From Duganella rivi (GTDB lineage Bacteria > Pseudomonadota > Gammaproteobacteria > Burkholderiales > Burkholderiaceae_D), in contig NZ_WWCK01000002.1 of the NCBI RefSeq assembly GCF_009857435.1, positions 846,364-910,363 on the forward strand: a stretch of 64,000 nt of DNA. The letters run 5' to 3'. This document shows, one piece after another, positions 26,130-34,922 of the stretch; position 1 is the first letter of the stretch, and the number at the start of each line of letters is the position of its first letter. The notes under the pieces were generated by a model. That model was not told the origin of the DNA, did no database searches, and was given only the letters and a program-made list of their open reading frames with translations. A program made the translations under genes and the position numbers.

Positions 26130-26717
26130 ATGAGCATTCTTCTACTCAGCGGCAGCCCGGCGGCGCCATCCAGCACCGGCCGTTTGCTCGATCACGTGGG
26201 TGACAAGCTGGCCGCGCTCGGCCACCGTCACAGCAAATTGCAGGTACGTGATTTGCCGGCGAAGGCTCTGCTGCATGCTGATTTTGCTGATCTGACCCTG
26301 AAGCGTGCTGTCGATGCCGTGGCCGAAGCGGAAGCCATCGTCATCGCCACGCCTATTTACAAGGCGTCCTACACCGGCGTGCTGAAAGCCTTCCTCGACC
26401 TGCTGCCGCAAGACGGCTTGAAAGACAAGCTGGTGCTGCCCTTGGCCACCGGCGGCAGCCAGTCGCACATGCTGGCGCTGGACTATGCGCTGCGCCCGGT
26501 GCTGCATGCGCTCGACGCGCGCCAGGTCTTCACCAGTATTTACGCCACCTCGCAGCAATTGACGTGGAATGATGTCAGCGGCTTGACCATAGACCAAGCC
26601 ATCGCATGGCGCGTGCAGGCCGGCGTGGATGCGCTGTCGGCGGCGCTGAATGCGCAGCGCGGGCAGGCGGATGATGTATTTGTGGCGCAGGCGCAGCCTG
26701 TACGCCTTGCACGTTAA
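26130..26717 (+). CDS. ssuE: NADPH-dependent FMN reductase SsuE
   Basis: 195 residues with a flavodoxin-like fold. MSILLLSGSPAAPSSTGRLL is the phosphate-binding loop, and VIATPIYKASYTGVLKAFLD and LPLATGGSQSHMLALDYALR are the SsuE signatures. It supplies FMNH2 to the SsuD monooxygenase and perhaps to the other flavin monooxygenases of the cluster. First gene of ssuEADCB, 9 bp before ssuA. Confidence 0.94.
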   Translation: MSILLLSGSPAAPSSTGRLLDHVGDKLAALGHRHSKLQVRDLPAKALLHADFADLTLKRAVDAVAEAEAIVIATPIYKASYTGVLKAFLDLLPQDGLKDKLVLPLATGGSQSHMLALDYALRPVLHALDARQVFTSIYATSQQLTWNDVSGLTIDQAIAWRVQAGVDALSAALNAQRGQADDVFVAQAQPVRLAR

Positions 26718-26726
26718 GGAGCAAAA

Positions 26727-27707
26727 ATGAGTATCGATCAAAAACGCGCAGCACGCCGTCACACGCTTGGCTTGCTCTTCGCAGCGGGCGTGATGGCTGC
26801 CGGCGGCGCGCAAGCGCAGGCTCCGGCCAAACAGGAAGTCCGTATCGGCTATCAAAAGTACGGCACGCTGACTATCCTCAAAGGCCGCGGCACGCTGGAG
26901 CAGCGTCTCGCACAGCGCAACGTCACCGTGAAGTGGACTGAATTCCCGGCCGGCCCGCAACTGCTGGAAGGTCTGAACGTGGGCAGCGTGGACTTTGGCA
27001 CCGTCGGCGAAGCGCCGCCGATCTTCGCGCAGGCGGCCGGCGCCAACCTGGTCTATGTCGGCAACGAGCCGCCATCGCCGGCCAGTGAAGCCATCGTCGT
27101 ACCGAAGGACTCCAGGCTGCGCAGCCTCGCTGACCTCAAGGGCAAGAAGGTGGTGCTGAACAAAGGCTCCAACGTGCACTACCTGCTGGTCAAGGCGCTG
27201 GAGAAGGCGGGTCTCGGCTACAAGGATATCGATGTAGTCTACCTGCCGCCAGCCGATGCGCGCGCGGCGTTTGAGCGCGGCAGCGTGGACGCGTGGGCGA
27301 TCTGGGATCCATTCCTCGCCGCCGCCGAGAAGCAACTGGGCGCGCGCGTGCTGGCCGATGGCAAAGGGCTGGTCGCCAATCATCAGTTCTATCTGGCCGC
27401 GCGTCCGTACGCTGAAAAGAACAGCGACATCGTCCGCATCGTGCTGGAAGAAATCGCCAAGGTGGACGAGTGGGGCGCGAAGAACCCGAAAGAGGTGGCG
27501 CAGATCCTGGCCTCGCAAACCGGTCTCGATGTGGACGTGGTGGCGCTGGCCGCCGGCCGCTACTCGTACGGCGTTAAGCCAATCACCAACGAGGTACTGG
27601 AACAGCAGCAGAAATTGGCCGATACCTTCGCCAACCTGAAGCTGATCCCGAAACAAATCGCCGTCAAAGATGCACAGCTGCCGGCCAAACAACTGGCTTC
27701 GCAATAA
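26727..27707 (+). CDS. ssuA: Aliphatic sulfonate-binding periplasmic protein SsuA
   Basis: 326 residues with a signal peptide (ARRHTLGLLFAAGVMAAGG, cleavage after QAQA). The mature protein has VRIGYQKYGTLTILKGRGTL, WTEFPAGPQLLEGLNVGSVD and DFGTVGEAPPIFAQAAGANL, the SsuA/TauA pattern. It captures alkanesulfonates for SsuBC. AAGGAG precedes the ATG. Confidence 0.94.
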   Translation: MSIDQKRAARRHTLGLLFAAGVMAAGGAQAQAPAKQEVRIGYQKYGTLTILKGRGTLEQRLAQRNVTVKWTEFPAGPQLLEGLNVGSVDFGTVGEAPPIFAQAAGANLVYVGNEPPSPASEAIVVPKDSRLRSLADLKGKKVVLNKGSNVHYLLVKALEKAGLGYKDIDVVYLPPADARAAFERGSVDAWAIWDPFLAAAEKQLGARVLADGKGLVANHQFYLAARPYAEKNSDIVRIVLEEIAKVDEWGAKNPKEVAQILASQTGLDVDVVALAAGRYSYGVKPITNEVLEQQQKLADTFANLKLIPKQIAVKDAQLPAKQLASQ

Positions 27708-27725
27708 GCGCAACAAGGAATCAAG

Positions 27726-28877
27726 ATGTCTCTGAATGTATTCTGGTTTATCCCTACGCACGGCGACAGCCGCTATCTCGGCACGTCGAAAGGTTCGCGT
27801 CCGATTGACGCCAACTATCTGAAACAAGTGGCGGTGGCCGCCGACACGCTGGGCTACGACGGCGTGCTGCTGCCGACCGGCCGCTCGTGCGAGGACGCGT
27901 GGGTGGTGGCGTCCTCGCTGATCCACGTCACGCAGAAATTGAAGTTTTTGGTGGCGATCCGTCCGGGCCTGACCACGCCGGGCCTGGCGGTACGCATGGC
28001 GTCGACCTTCGACCGCCTGTCGAATGGCCGCTTGCTGATCAACGTCGTCACCGGCGGCGATCAAGGCGAACTGGAAGCGGACGGCCTGTTTGCCGATCAC
28101 GCCAAGCGCTACGAAATCTCGGATGAATTCATCCGCGTGTGGCGCGCTTCGCTGGCGGGCGAGGGCGGTGACAAGGGTTACGATTTCGAAGGCAAGCATA
28201 TTCAGGTCAAGGGTGCCAAGACGCTGTACCCGCCGGTGCAAAAGCCGTATCCGCCGCTGTACTTCGGCGGTTCTTCGGAGCCGGCGCACGAATTGGCGGC
28301 CGAGCAGATGGACGTGTATTTGACGTGGGGCGAACCTCCGGCTGCTGTTGCGCAAAAACTGGACGACATCCGCGCGCGCGCCGCCAAACATGGCCGCACG
28401 GTGAAATTCGGCATCCGCCTGCACGTCATCGTGCGCGAGACGAACGAAGAGGCGTGGCGTGCCGCTGATGAATTGATTAGCCACTTAGACGATGAGACCA
28501 TCGCCAAAGCGCAAGCAGCATTTTCGAAAATGGATTCCGTTGGACAGCAACGCATGGCGGCCCTGCACGGCGGCCGTCGCGACAAGCTGGAAGTATCGCC
28601 CAACCTCTGGGCCGGCGTGGGACTGGTGCGTGGTGGCGCCGGAACCGCGCTGGTGGGCGACCCCGAAACCGTGGCCGCGCGTATCAAGGAGTACGCAGAC
28701 CTCGGCATCGAAACCTTCATCTTCTCGGGTTATCCGCACCTTGAAGAGTCGTATCGCTTTGCGGAGCTGGTGTTCCCGCTGCTGGGCAAGGGCAAAGACC
28801 ACGGCGAGCAATCGCTGAGTGGCCCGTTCGGCGAGATCATGGCCAGCGACATCGTACCGAAGAAGAAGGCGGCTTAA
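27726..28877 (+). CDS. ssuD: FMNH2-dependent alkanesulfonate monooxygenase SsuD
   Basis: 383 residues, the usual SsuD length. [20 protein letters not shown] at the start, [20 protein letters not shown] (active-site Cys in GRSCED), [20 protein letters not shown] and [15 protein letters not shown] are clear. It splits alkanesulfonates to aldehydes and sulfite using FMNH2 from SsuE. It is 1 bp ahead of ssuC. Confidence 0.96.
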   Translation: MSLNVFWFIPTHGDSRYLGTSKGSRPIDANYLKQVAVAADTLGYDGVLLPTGRSCEDAWVVASSLIHVTQKLKFLVAIRPGLTTPGLAVRMASTFDRLSNGRLLINVVTGGDQGELEADGLFADHAKRYEISDEFIRVWRASLAGEGGDKGYDFEGKHIQVKGAKTLYPPVQKPYPPLYFGGSSEPAHELAAEQMDVYLTWGEPPAAVAQKLDDIRARAAKHGRTVKFGIRLHVIVRETNEEAWRAADELISHLDDETIAKAQAAFSKMDSVGQQRMAALHGGRRDKLEVSPNLWAGVGLVRGGAGTALVGDPETVAARIKEYADLGIETFIFSGYPHLEESYRFAELVFPLLGKGKDHGEQSLSGPFGEIMASDIVPKKKAA

Positions 28878-28878
28878 G

Positions 28879-29646
28879 ATGAGTGATCCAAAGCGCCAAA
28901 GCGCGTGGACGCCGTGGGTGCTGCCGGTGCTGCTGATCGCTGTGTGGCAGGTGTCGTCGCAACTGGGCTGGCTGTCCAGCCGCATCTTGCCGGAACCGTG
29001 GGCGGTGGCAAAAGCCTTCTGGGCACTGGCCGTCTCCGGCGAATTGTGGACGCATTTGCGTACCAGTTTGTGGCGCGCGGCCAGCGGCTTTGCCATCGGT
29101 GCGGGCCTCGGTCTGCTGCTTGGCCTGTTGACCGGCAGCTTCCGCCGCGCTGAAACGCTGCTCGACACCACGCTGCAAATGATCCGCAACATCCCGGCGC
29201 TGGCGCTGATTCCGCTGGTGATCCTGTGGTTCGGCATCGACGAAACGGCCAAGTTGTTCTTGCTGGCGGTCGGCGTGTTCTTCCCGGTGTACCTGAATAC
29301 TTTCCACGGCATCCGCTCGGCCGATCAGGGATTGATCGAGATGGCGCGCAGTTATGGCTTGTCCGGCTGGCCGCTGTACCGCGACGTGATCCTGCCAGCG
29401 GCGCTGCCGTCGATTCTGGTCGGCGTGCGCTTTTCGCTGGGCCTCGTGTGGGTGCTGCTGATTGTGGCTGAGACGATTTCGGCGCAAGCGGGCATCGGCT
29501 ACATGACCATGAATGCGCGCGAGTTCCTGCAAACCGACGTGGTGCTGGTGGGGATTCTGCTCTACGCCTTGCTGGGCAAGGCCGCTGATTTGGTATCGCG
29601 TGGGTTGGAGAAGCACTTCCTGCGCTGGAATCCCGCATACCGTTAA
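28879..29646 (+). CDS. ssuC: Sulfonate ABC transporter permease SsuC
   Basis: 255 residues from ATG 28879, immediately after the ssuD stop; an in-frame GTG at 28819 lies inside ssuD and is rejected. There are six helices. The EAA motif region is GLIEMARSYGLSGWPLYRDV followed by LPAALPSILVG. RNIPALALIPLVILWFGIDE is the SsuC/TauC signature. Confidence 0.94.
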   Translation: MSDPKRQSAWTPWVLPVLLIAVWQVSSQLGWLSSRILPEPWAVAKAFWALAVSGELWTHLRTSLWRAASGFAIGAGLGLLLGLLTGSFRRAETLLDTTLQMIRNIPALALIPLVILWFGIDETAKLFLLAVGVFFPVYLNTFHGIRSADQGLIEMARSYGLSGWPLYRDVILPAALPSILVGVRFSLGLVWVLLIVAETISAQAGIGYMTMNAREFLQTDVVLVGILLYALLGKAADLVSRGLEKHFLRWNPAYR

Positions 29647-29655
29647 GGAGATCGC

Positions 29656-30480
29656 ATGTTTATATCCCACGCTTTATTTGATAGCGGCGCGCTGCCACGC
29701 GAAAGCGCGACGTGGACTTCGGCGCCAACGCCGCCGGCCAAGCGGCAGGGCGTGTCGCTGGAGCTGGACAAGGTAAGCAAATCGTTCGGCAAGCGTCAGG
29801 TACTGAGCGACGTGCAGCTGGAACTGCATCCGGGCGAATTCGTCGCCGTGGTGGGCCGCAGCGGTTGCGGCAAAAGCACGCTGCTGCGCGCGATTGCCGG
29901 TTTGGAGAGCACCGATCAAGGCAGCATCGCCATCGGTAAGGGCGCGCTGGTGGCCAGCATCCGCATCATGTTTCAGGAAGCGCGGCTGCTGCCGTGGAAG
30001 TCGGTGCTGGATAACGTGGCGATAGGTTTGCCGCGCTCCTTGAATGCAGCGGCGGCGACGCTGGCGACAGTCGGCCTGGCGGAACGCGCGAATGATTGGC
30101 CGTCGGAGCTGTCCGGCGGTCAGCGCCAGCGCGTAGCATTGGCGCGCGCCTTGCTGCACGAGCCGCAGTTGCTGCTGCTGGACGAGCCACTGGGCGCGCT
30201 CGATGCGCTGACGCGGATCGAAATGCAGCAGCTGATCGAATCACTGTGGCAGGCGCGCGGCTTCACCGCCGTGCTGGTGACGCACGACGTGCAAGAAGCG
30301 CTGGCCCTGGCCGACCGCGTGGTGCTGATCGAAGACGGCCGCATCACGCTCGACCTCAAAGTCGACCTGCCACGTCCGCGCGCGCGCGGCAACGCCGCCT
30401 TCGCCGCATTGGAGCAACGCCTGCTCAGCCGCATCCTCCACCAAACCCCCGTCACCTCGGCCGTCGCGGCCGCAGCATAA
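29656..30480 (+). CDS. ssuB: Sulfonate ABC transporter ATPase SsuB
   Basis: 274 residues. About 30 poorly conserved residues precede the ATPase core. Walker A is [14 protein letters not shown], the Q-loop is [12 protein letters not shown], the signature is [16 protein letters not shown], Walker B is [14 protein letters not shown], and the switch is [15 protein letters not shown] precedes the ATG. It ends the ssu operon and is followed by a hairpin. Confidence 0.95.
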   Translation: MFISHALFDSGALPRESATWTSAPTPPAKRQGVSLELDKVSKSFGKRQVLSDVQLELHPGEFVAVVGRSGCGKSTLLRAIAGLESTDQGSIAIGKGALVASIRIMFQEARLLPWKSVLDNVAIGLPRSLNAAAATLATVGLAERANDWPSELSGGQRQRVALARALLHEPQLLLLDEPLGALDALTRIEMQQLIESLWQARGFTAVLVTHDVQEALALADRVVLIEDGRITLDLKVDLPRPRARGNAAFAALEQRLLSRILHQTPVTSAVAAAA

Positions 30481-30484
30481 TAGT

Positions 30485-30516
30485 TAGACGGCTTACCCTG
30501 CTGGGTAAGCCGTCTA
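30485..30516 (+). terminator. Hairpin after ssuB
   Basis: A perfect 14-bp stem, TAGACGGCTTACCC (30485-30498) with GGGTAAGCCGTCTA (30503-30516), and a TGCT loop, 4 bp after the ssuB stop. No T-tract follows, so it may act as an mRNA 3' end stabiliser or a weak terminator. Confidence 0.65.
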
Positions 30517-30550
30517 CACGCCTTAAGACAGATACCGTTTGCTTATCGTT

Positions 30551-30668
30551 CCGTTATGATAACGGCTCGGTCGCATGATCGATTTTATCGATAGTAAAGC
30601 GGTAAATTTTTCGTTTTACAACTTTAGATGTCGCGAGCATAATCGTCCTTACTCGAACAATCTTGTTC
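30551..30668. promoter_or_regulatory. Three successive inverted repeats in the yceI control region
   Basis: CCGTTATGATAACGG (30551-30565, 7-bp arms), ATCGATTTTATCGAT (30578-30592, 6-bp arms) and GAACAATCTTGTTC (30655-30668, 6-bp arms) lie in the 208-bp gap before yceI. AGGAG then precedes the ATG at 30689. They are candidate operators; no regulator gene adjoins. Confidence 0.5.
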
Positions 30669-30688
30669 ACCACATTAGGAGTTTCTAA

Positions 30689-31255
30689 ATGAAAAAAATC
30701 GTTGCCCTGCTGATCGCCGCTGGTGTTTCCCTGTCCGCATTTGCTGCTCCTGAGAGCTTCACCTCGGACGCTAACCACACCTTCTCGAGCTTCAGCTACA
30801 GCCACTTCGGCTACTCGACCCAGCAAAGCCGCTTCAACAACACCACCGCCAAGGTCACCATCGACCGCGCAGCCAAGACCGGTTCGGTAGAAGCGACCAT
30901 CGATGCTAAATCGGTAGACACCGGCTCGAAACTGTTCGACGGCCACATCCAGGGCGAAGATTTCCTCGACACCGCTAAATTCCCAACCATCACCTACAAG
31001 TCGACCAAAGTGACTTTCAAAGGTGACGTTCCTGCCACCGTCGAAGGCAACCTGACCATCAAAGGCGTGACCAAGCCAGTGACCCTGACCATCACCCACT
31101 TCCAGTGCATGGATCACCCAATGATGAAGAAACTGGCTTGCGGCGCCAACGCGACCACCACCATCAAGCGTAGCGAATTCAACGCCGGCAAATACGCTCC
31201 GCACGTGGGCGACGACGTGACCCTGAGCTTCGCTATCGAAGCCCTGAAAGACTAA
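30689..31255 (+). CDS. YceI-family periplasmic protein
   Basis: 188 residues with a Sec signal (MKKIVALLIAAGVSLSAFAA). The lipocalin-like YceI fold is shown by SDANHTFSSFSYSHFGYSTQ, VEATIDAKSVDTGSKLFDGH, DTAKFPTITYKSTKV and VEGNLTIKGVTKPVTLTI. YceI proteins bind polyisoprenoids in solved structures; the physiological role is uncertain. It is monocistronic, with its own leader and terminator. A second, lipoprotein-type YceI is encoded at 49431-50123. Confidence 0.92.
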   Translation: MKKIVALLIAAGVSLSAFAAPESFTSDANHTFSSFSYSHFGYSTQQSRFNNTTAKVTIDRAAKTGSVEATIDAKSVDTGSKLFDGHIQGEDFLDTAKFPTITYKSTKVTFKGDVPATVEGNLTIKGVTKPVTLTITHFQCMDHPMMKKLACGANATTTIKRSEFNAGKYAPHVGDDVTLSFAIEALKD

Positions 31256-31291
31256 TACCGGGAACTGAGCTCGCCTCAATTCTCTGACGCC

Positions 31292-31326
31292 GCCGGCGCT
31301 GTACCTCACGGCGCCGGCTTTTTATT
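31292..31326 (+). terminator. Rho-independent terminator after yceI
   Basis: GCCGGCGC (31292-31299) pairs with GCGCCGGC (31311-31318) around an 11-nt loop and is followed by TTTTTATTTTTT. Confidence 0.8.
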
Positions 31327-31340
31327 TTTTGGGAGTAGTT

Positions 31341-33107
31341 ATGAAATTGACGCAGCTCGCTTTCGCGGCGGCCATCGCCTGTGCGGCTTCCGCACACGCC
31401 GCCGGCACCGATCTGATTATCACTAACGGCAAGGTTGCCACCATGACCAAAGAGGGCGCGTTTGCGCAAGCCCTCGCCATCAAGGACGGCAAGATTGAAG
31501 CCGTGGGCAGCAACGCCCAGATCCTGAAACTCAAAACCTCCACCACCCAAGTCATCGACGCCGCCGGCAAGACCGTGATCCCCGGCCTCAACGACTCGCA
31601 CCTGCACATCATCCGCGAAGGCCTGAACTATAACGCCGAGCTGCGCTGGGATGGCGTGACGTCGCTCAAGCAAGCCTTGCAGATGCTGAAGGAACAGGCG
31701 GCGCGCACGCCGGACGGCGCCTGGGTCAAAGTGGTGGGCGGCTGGAATGAATACCAGTTTGAAGAAAAGCGTTTGCCGACGCTGGAAGAAATCAATGAGG
31801 CAGTGCCGGACAAGCCGGTATTCCTGCTGTACCTGTACGGCCTCGGCTTCCTGAACAAGAAGGGCATCGAAACGCTGGGCTACAACGCCGACACCAAATT
31901 CAAGGACGGCGTGGTCGAGCTGGGCGCGGACGGCAAGCCGACCGGCAAGCTGATCGCCAAGCCGAACGCCATGATTCTGTACACCACGCTGGCCAAGACC
32001 GGCGCGCTGCCGCGCGATCAGCAGCTGAATTCGACCCAGCAGTACTACACCGAACTCAATCGCCTCGGCCTGACCAGCGCGATCGACGCGGGCGGCGGCG
32101 GCCAAGCCTACCCGGACGATTACGCCGTCAGCCTGGAGCTGGCCAAGAGCGGCAAGCTGACGGTGCGCACCTCCTACTACCTGTTCGCGCAAAAGCCGGG
32201 CAAGGAACTGGAAGACTATCAGCGCTGGCTGACGCTCACCAAGCCGGACAAGAACGACCACCTGTTCTACGCCAACGGCTACAACACCGAGGGCGGCGGC
32301 GAGAACCTGGTGTGGTCGGCGGCCGACTTTGAAAACTTCCTCGAACCGCGTCCCGACATGCCGGCTCACATGGAAAGCGAGCTGGAGCCGGTGCTGCGCC
32401 TGCTGATCAAAAACCGCTGGCCGTTCCGTATCCACGCCACCTACGGCGAGAGCATCGACCGCGATCTGGCGGTGATCGAGAAGGTCAACCAGGACACGCC
32501 GCTGAACGGCCTGCGCTGGTTCTTCGACCATGCCGAGACCATCAGCGACAAGCAGCTGGCGCGCGTGAAAGCGCTGGGTGGCGGCATTGCGGTGCAGGAT
32601 CGCATGTACTTCCAGGGCGAGCTGTATTGGAAGCAGTACGGCGCACAGACCCGCCAAATGCCGCCGATTCAAAAGATGCTGGCGATGAAAATCCCGGTCG
32701 GTTTGGGTACCGATGGCACGCGGGTGTCGAGCTATGGCCCGTGGCCGTCGATCTACTGGGCGGTGACCGGCAAGACGGCCGGCGGCCTGAAGATCTGGCA
32801 GGACAAGGATGTGCTGAGCCGCTATCAAGCGCTGAAGCTGATGACGCAAGGCAGCGCGTGGATGAGCGGTGAGGAGAAACTGAAAGGCACGCTGGCCAAA
32901 GGCCAGTATGCCGACGTGGTGATCCTGCCGCAGGACTACTTCAGCATGGACGTCGAGAAGATCAAAAACCTCGAAGCCAGCCTCACCATCGTCAACGGCA
33001 AAGTGGTCTATGCCGCGCCGGAGTACCAGCAGTACGCGCCGGCCAAGCTCGGGGTAGAGCCGGACTGGAGCCCGGTAAAATACTACGGTGGGTACCAGAA
33101 CAAATAA
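31341..33107 (+). CDS. Periplasmic amidohydrolase family protein (YtcJ-like, Amidohydro_3)
   Basis: 588 residues from ATG 31341 (GGGAG upstream; an in-frame GTG at 31329 is disfavoured). The signal peptide is KLTQLAFAAAIACAASAHAA. Metal-binding motifs include VIPGLNDSHLHI (HxH), an Asp-rich turn FFDHAETI and GTDGTRVSSYGPWPSIYW near the end. YtcJ-like enzymes hydrolyse N-substituted amides. The substrate is unknown. It ends in the region holding palindrome copy 2. Confidence 0.88.
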   Translation: MKLTQLAFAAAIACAASAHAAGTDLIITNGKVATMTKEGAFAQALAIKDGKIEAVGSNAQILKLKTSTTQVIDAAGKTVIPGLNDSHLHIIREGLNYNAELRWDGVTSLKQALQMLKEQAARTPDGAWVKVVGGWNEYQFEEKRLPTLEEINEAVPDKPVFLLYLYGLGFLNKKGIETLGYNADTKFKDGVVELGADGKPTGKLIAKPNAMILYTTLAKTGALPRDQQLNSTQQYYTELNRLGLTSAIDAGGGGQAYPDDYAVSLELAKSGKLTVRTSYYLFAQKPGKELEDYQRWLTLTKPDKNDHLFYANGYNTEGGGENLVWSAADFENFLEPRPDMPAHMESELEPVLRLLIKNRWPFRIHATYGESIDRDLAVIEKVNQDTPLNGLRWFFDHAETISDKQLARVKALGGGIAVQDRMYFQGELYWKQYGAQTRQMPPIQKMLAMKIPVGLGTDGTRVSSYGPWPSIYWAVTGKTAGGLKIWQDKDVLSRYQALKLMTQGSAWMSGEEKLKGTLAKGQYADVVILPQDYFSMDVEKIKNLEASLTIVNGKVVYAAPEYQQYAPAKLGVEPDWSPVKYYGGYQNK

Positions 33108-33130
33108 AACCCGGCAACCGGCGGCGGCCC

Positions 33131-33160
33131 GGGGTCAGACCCCGTACGGGGTCTGACCCC
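33131..33160. repeat. 30-bp perfect palindrome, copy 2
   Basis: GGGGTCAGACCCC, central GTAC, then GGGGTCTGACCCC. It is self-complementary and the halves are in the reverse order to copy 1 at 20956-20985. It again lies between convergent gene ends (amidohydrolase and the chromate transporter). Confidence 0.9.
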
Positions 33161-33179
33161 TCCGGCTTGAGGGGTAAGC

Positions 33180-33767
33180 CTACGCCGGCAAAAACCACCC
33201 AATGGCGGCACCCGCAGCCAGCAGCCATAGCAAATGAATGCGGGTGCGCCAGATCAGCAGGCCGGCCACGGCGGACACCAGCCACAGCGGCCAATCCGTC
33301 GCCGGATTGCCGTTGGCAGTGGCGAGGATCACGCCCACCGCCACCATCAATCCCACCACCACCGGCGCCAGCCCTTGCTTGAACGCCCGCACGCTGAGCA
33401 GCTCGCGGTTCTGATGGCCCCAGCGCGCCGCCAGATACGTCAGCGTGGTACTCGGAATCAAAATCCCCAGCATGGTCACCGCCACACCGGCAAACGCCAT
33501 TGTGTAGCTGCCTGCGTTCAAACCCACATTCCAGCCCATCAGGGCCACGAACAGCACGTTGGGGCCCGGCGCCGCCTGGGCGATGGCAATCGCGTTGTTG
33601 AACTGCGCCTGCGTCAGCCAGTGATGTTCCACCACCAGGTAGCGGTGCATCTCGGTCGAAGTCGAAATCGCGCCGCCGATCGACATCAGCGACAGCAGCA
33701 TGTAGTGCCCAAACAAACTCAGCCAGTCGGCCGCAGTGAGCACGATGTGAATCGGCGCCTCGTTCAT
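33180..33767 (-). CDS. chrA: Chromate transporter half, C-terminal-type subunit
   Basis: 195 residues from ATG 33767, overlapping the upstream subunit stop by 4 nt; the longer frame to 34181 underlies that gene and is rejected. There are about five helices. LMSIGGAISTSTEMHRYLVV and AIAQAAPGPNVLFVALMGWN (the APGPN motif) are the CHR-domain signatures. It forms a short-chain pair with the next gene in place of one long ChrA. CHR proteins export chromate with proton motive force; other anions are possible. Confidence 0.88.
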   Translation of the reverse strand: MNEAPIHIVLTAADWLSLFGHYMLLSLMSIGGAISTSTEMHRYLVVEHHWLTQAQFNNAIAIAQAAPGPNVLFVALMGWNVGLNAGSYTMAFAGVAVTMLGILIPSTTLTYLAARWGHQNRELLSVRAFKQGLAPVVVGLMVAVGVILATANGNPATDWPLWLVSAVAGLLIWRTRIHLLWLLAAGAAIGWFLPA

Positions 33768-34342
33768 GCCGACGCTCCCTTCAGCTTGCGATAAGTGAGG
33801 GTGTAGCCCAATCCTCCCAAGATCAGCAGCGTGTAGGCCAGCGGCAGTTGCAGCACCAGCACAAAGCCCACGCACACCAGCGCGATCAAGCCGGTCTGCC
33901 AGCGCGGCAGCCGATGCGAGCGCAAGGCCGAGGCCAGCTTGAGACCGGTCGCCGCGATCATGCCTGCCGTTACCGCCGCCATGCCGCGCAGCGCGCCGGC
34001 CACGCCGGGGTGGCTGCCATACTGCGCGTACAGCAAGGCCAGGCACAGCACCACCACCAGCGGCAGGCAGAGCATGCCCGCCAGGGCCGCCAGCGCGCCG
34101 CGCAGGCCAAAGTAGCGGCCCCCGATCATCAGCGACAAATTGACCACGTTCGGCCCGGGCATGATTTGCGCGACCGCCCAATCTTCAATGAACTCTTCCG
34201 GGGTCAGCCACTTCTTGCGCTCCACCATTTCGCGCTGCACGACCGCCAGCACGCCGCCAAAACCTTGCAAGGCCAGTACGGTAAACGAGACGAATAAATC
34301 GAGCAGGGAAGTGGGGCGGGGGCGATCAATATCGGGCGTCAT
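33764..34342 (-). CDS. chrA: Chromate transporter half, N-terminal-type subunit
   Basis: 192 residues. SFTVLALQGFGGVLAVVQRE and WAVAQIMPGPNVVNLSLMIG (PGPN motif) identify a CHR domain, with about five helices. It is upstream of and coupled to the second half. No ChrB regulator is seen nearby. The 133 bp before the small gene at 34476 hold its promoter side. Confidence 0.88.
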   Translation of the reverse strand: MTPDIDRPRPTSLLDLFVSFTVLALQGFGGVLAVVQREMVERKKWLTPEEFIEDWAVAQIMPGPNVVNLSLMIGGRYFGLRGALAALAGMLCLPLVVVLCLALLYAQYGSHPGVAGALRGMAAVTAGMIAATGLKLASALRSHRLPRWQTGLIALVCVGFVLVLQLPLAYTLLILGGLGYTLTYRKLKGASA

Positions 34343-34475
34343 ACCGCATTATAGAACGGCAAAAAATTTAATTGCGGAATGATAGGAAGCTGCCATTGAC
34401 TTTGCGCGAGCGTCGGCCATACTCCTTTAGCGCATCACCGATCGGGCGGCAGCCCCTAACTTCTCACCAAGGATC

Positions 34476-34667
34476 ATGATGAACGTTTCATTCGTCCAGC
34501 AGCGCCAGGATCTGGCCAGCAGTGCAGTAATCGAACGTGGCATCACGGTGCAGAACAGCTTTAACACCGTCTGCGCCATTGAATACTTGAAATCGCACAA
34601 CGTTAATCCGAAAGTCATCGAACGGGTCTTATTGCACCCCGATCAGCGCCGAAAAGCCGTGCATTGA
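34476..34667 (+). CDS. Small hypothetical protein
   Basis: 63 residues (62 if the second ATG at 34479 is used; AAGGA at 34469-34473 fits the second better). It is helical-looking and basic at the end (VLLHPDQRRKAVH), with no membrane segment or Cys. The clear Shine-Dalgarno and coding bias support translation. It faces the REC-PAS gene across the first DnaA-box-like element. Function not recognised. Confidence 0.6.
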   Translation: MMNVSFVQQRQDLASSAVIERGITVQNSFNTVCAIEYLKSHNVNPKVIERVLLHPDQRRKAVH

Positions 34668-34687
34668 TATGCGTCTCCAGCGTTTAC

Positions 34688-34892
34688 TTATGCACACATC
34701 ATGTTGGCAAGAATTTTTTTGAAAAGTTTTCTTGTTACAAACCGTGAAAATCTAAGTTGTTGATTTTAAAGGGTAATGTTTTTGCCTTTTGGATGGGCAG
34801 TTTGTTGAAAACCGCGCCGTTACAGGCCGTATTCGTTGTCAATGGGGGTCTATCCACATAGATATCCACAGCAATTGTGGATATCCGAAAAA
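34688..34892 (+). repeat. 205-bp intergenic element, copy A, with DnaA-like boxes
   Basis: Boxes TTATGCACA (34688), CTATCCACA (34850), ATATCCACA (34862) and inverted TGTGGATAT (34876). The last two form a perfect 10-bp inverted repeat, GATATCCACA and TGTGGATATC with loop GCAAT. Shared blocks with copy B at a constant 1243-bp offset include TCTAAGT, TTGATTTTAAA, GTTACAGGC and GAAAAA. It occupies most of the gene-free stretch 34668-34922. Confidence 0.85.
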
Positions 34893-34922
34893 ACGCTTAT
34901 GGATCCGTCACTTAAGCGAAAC

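Noticed and set aside
33768..34181. N-terminal extension of the second ChrA half
   Set aside because: It overlaps the first half in another frame and reads as low-complexity; the ATGA overlap marks the true start.
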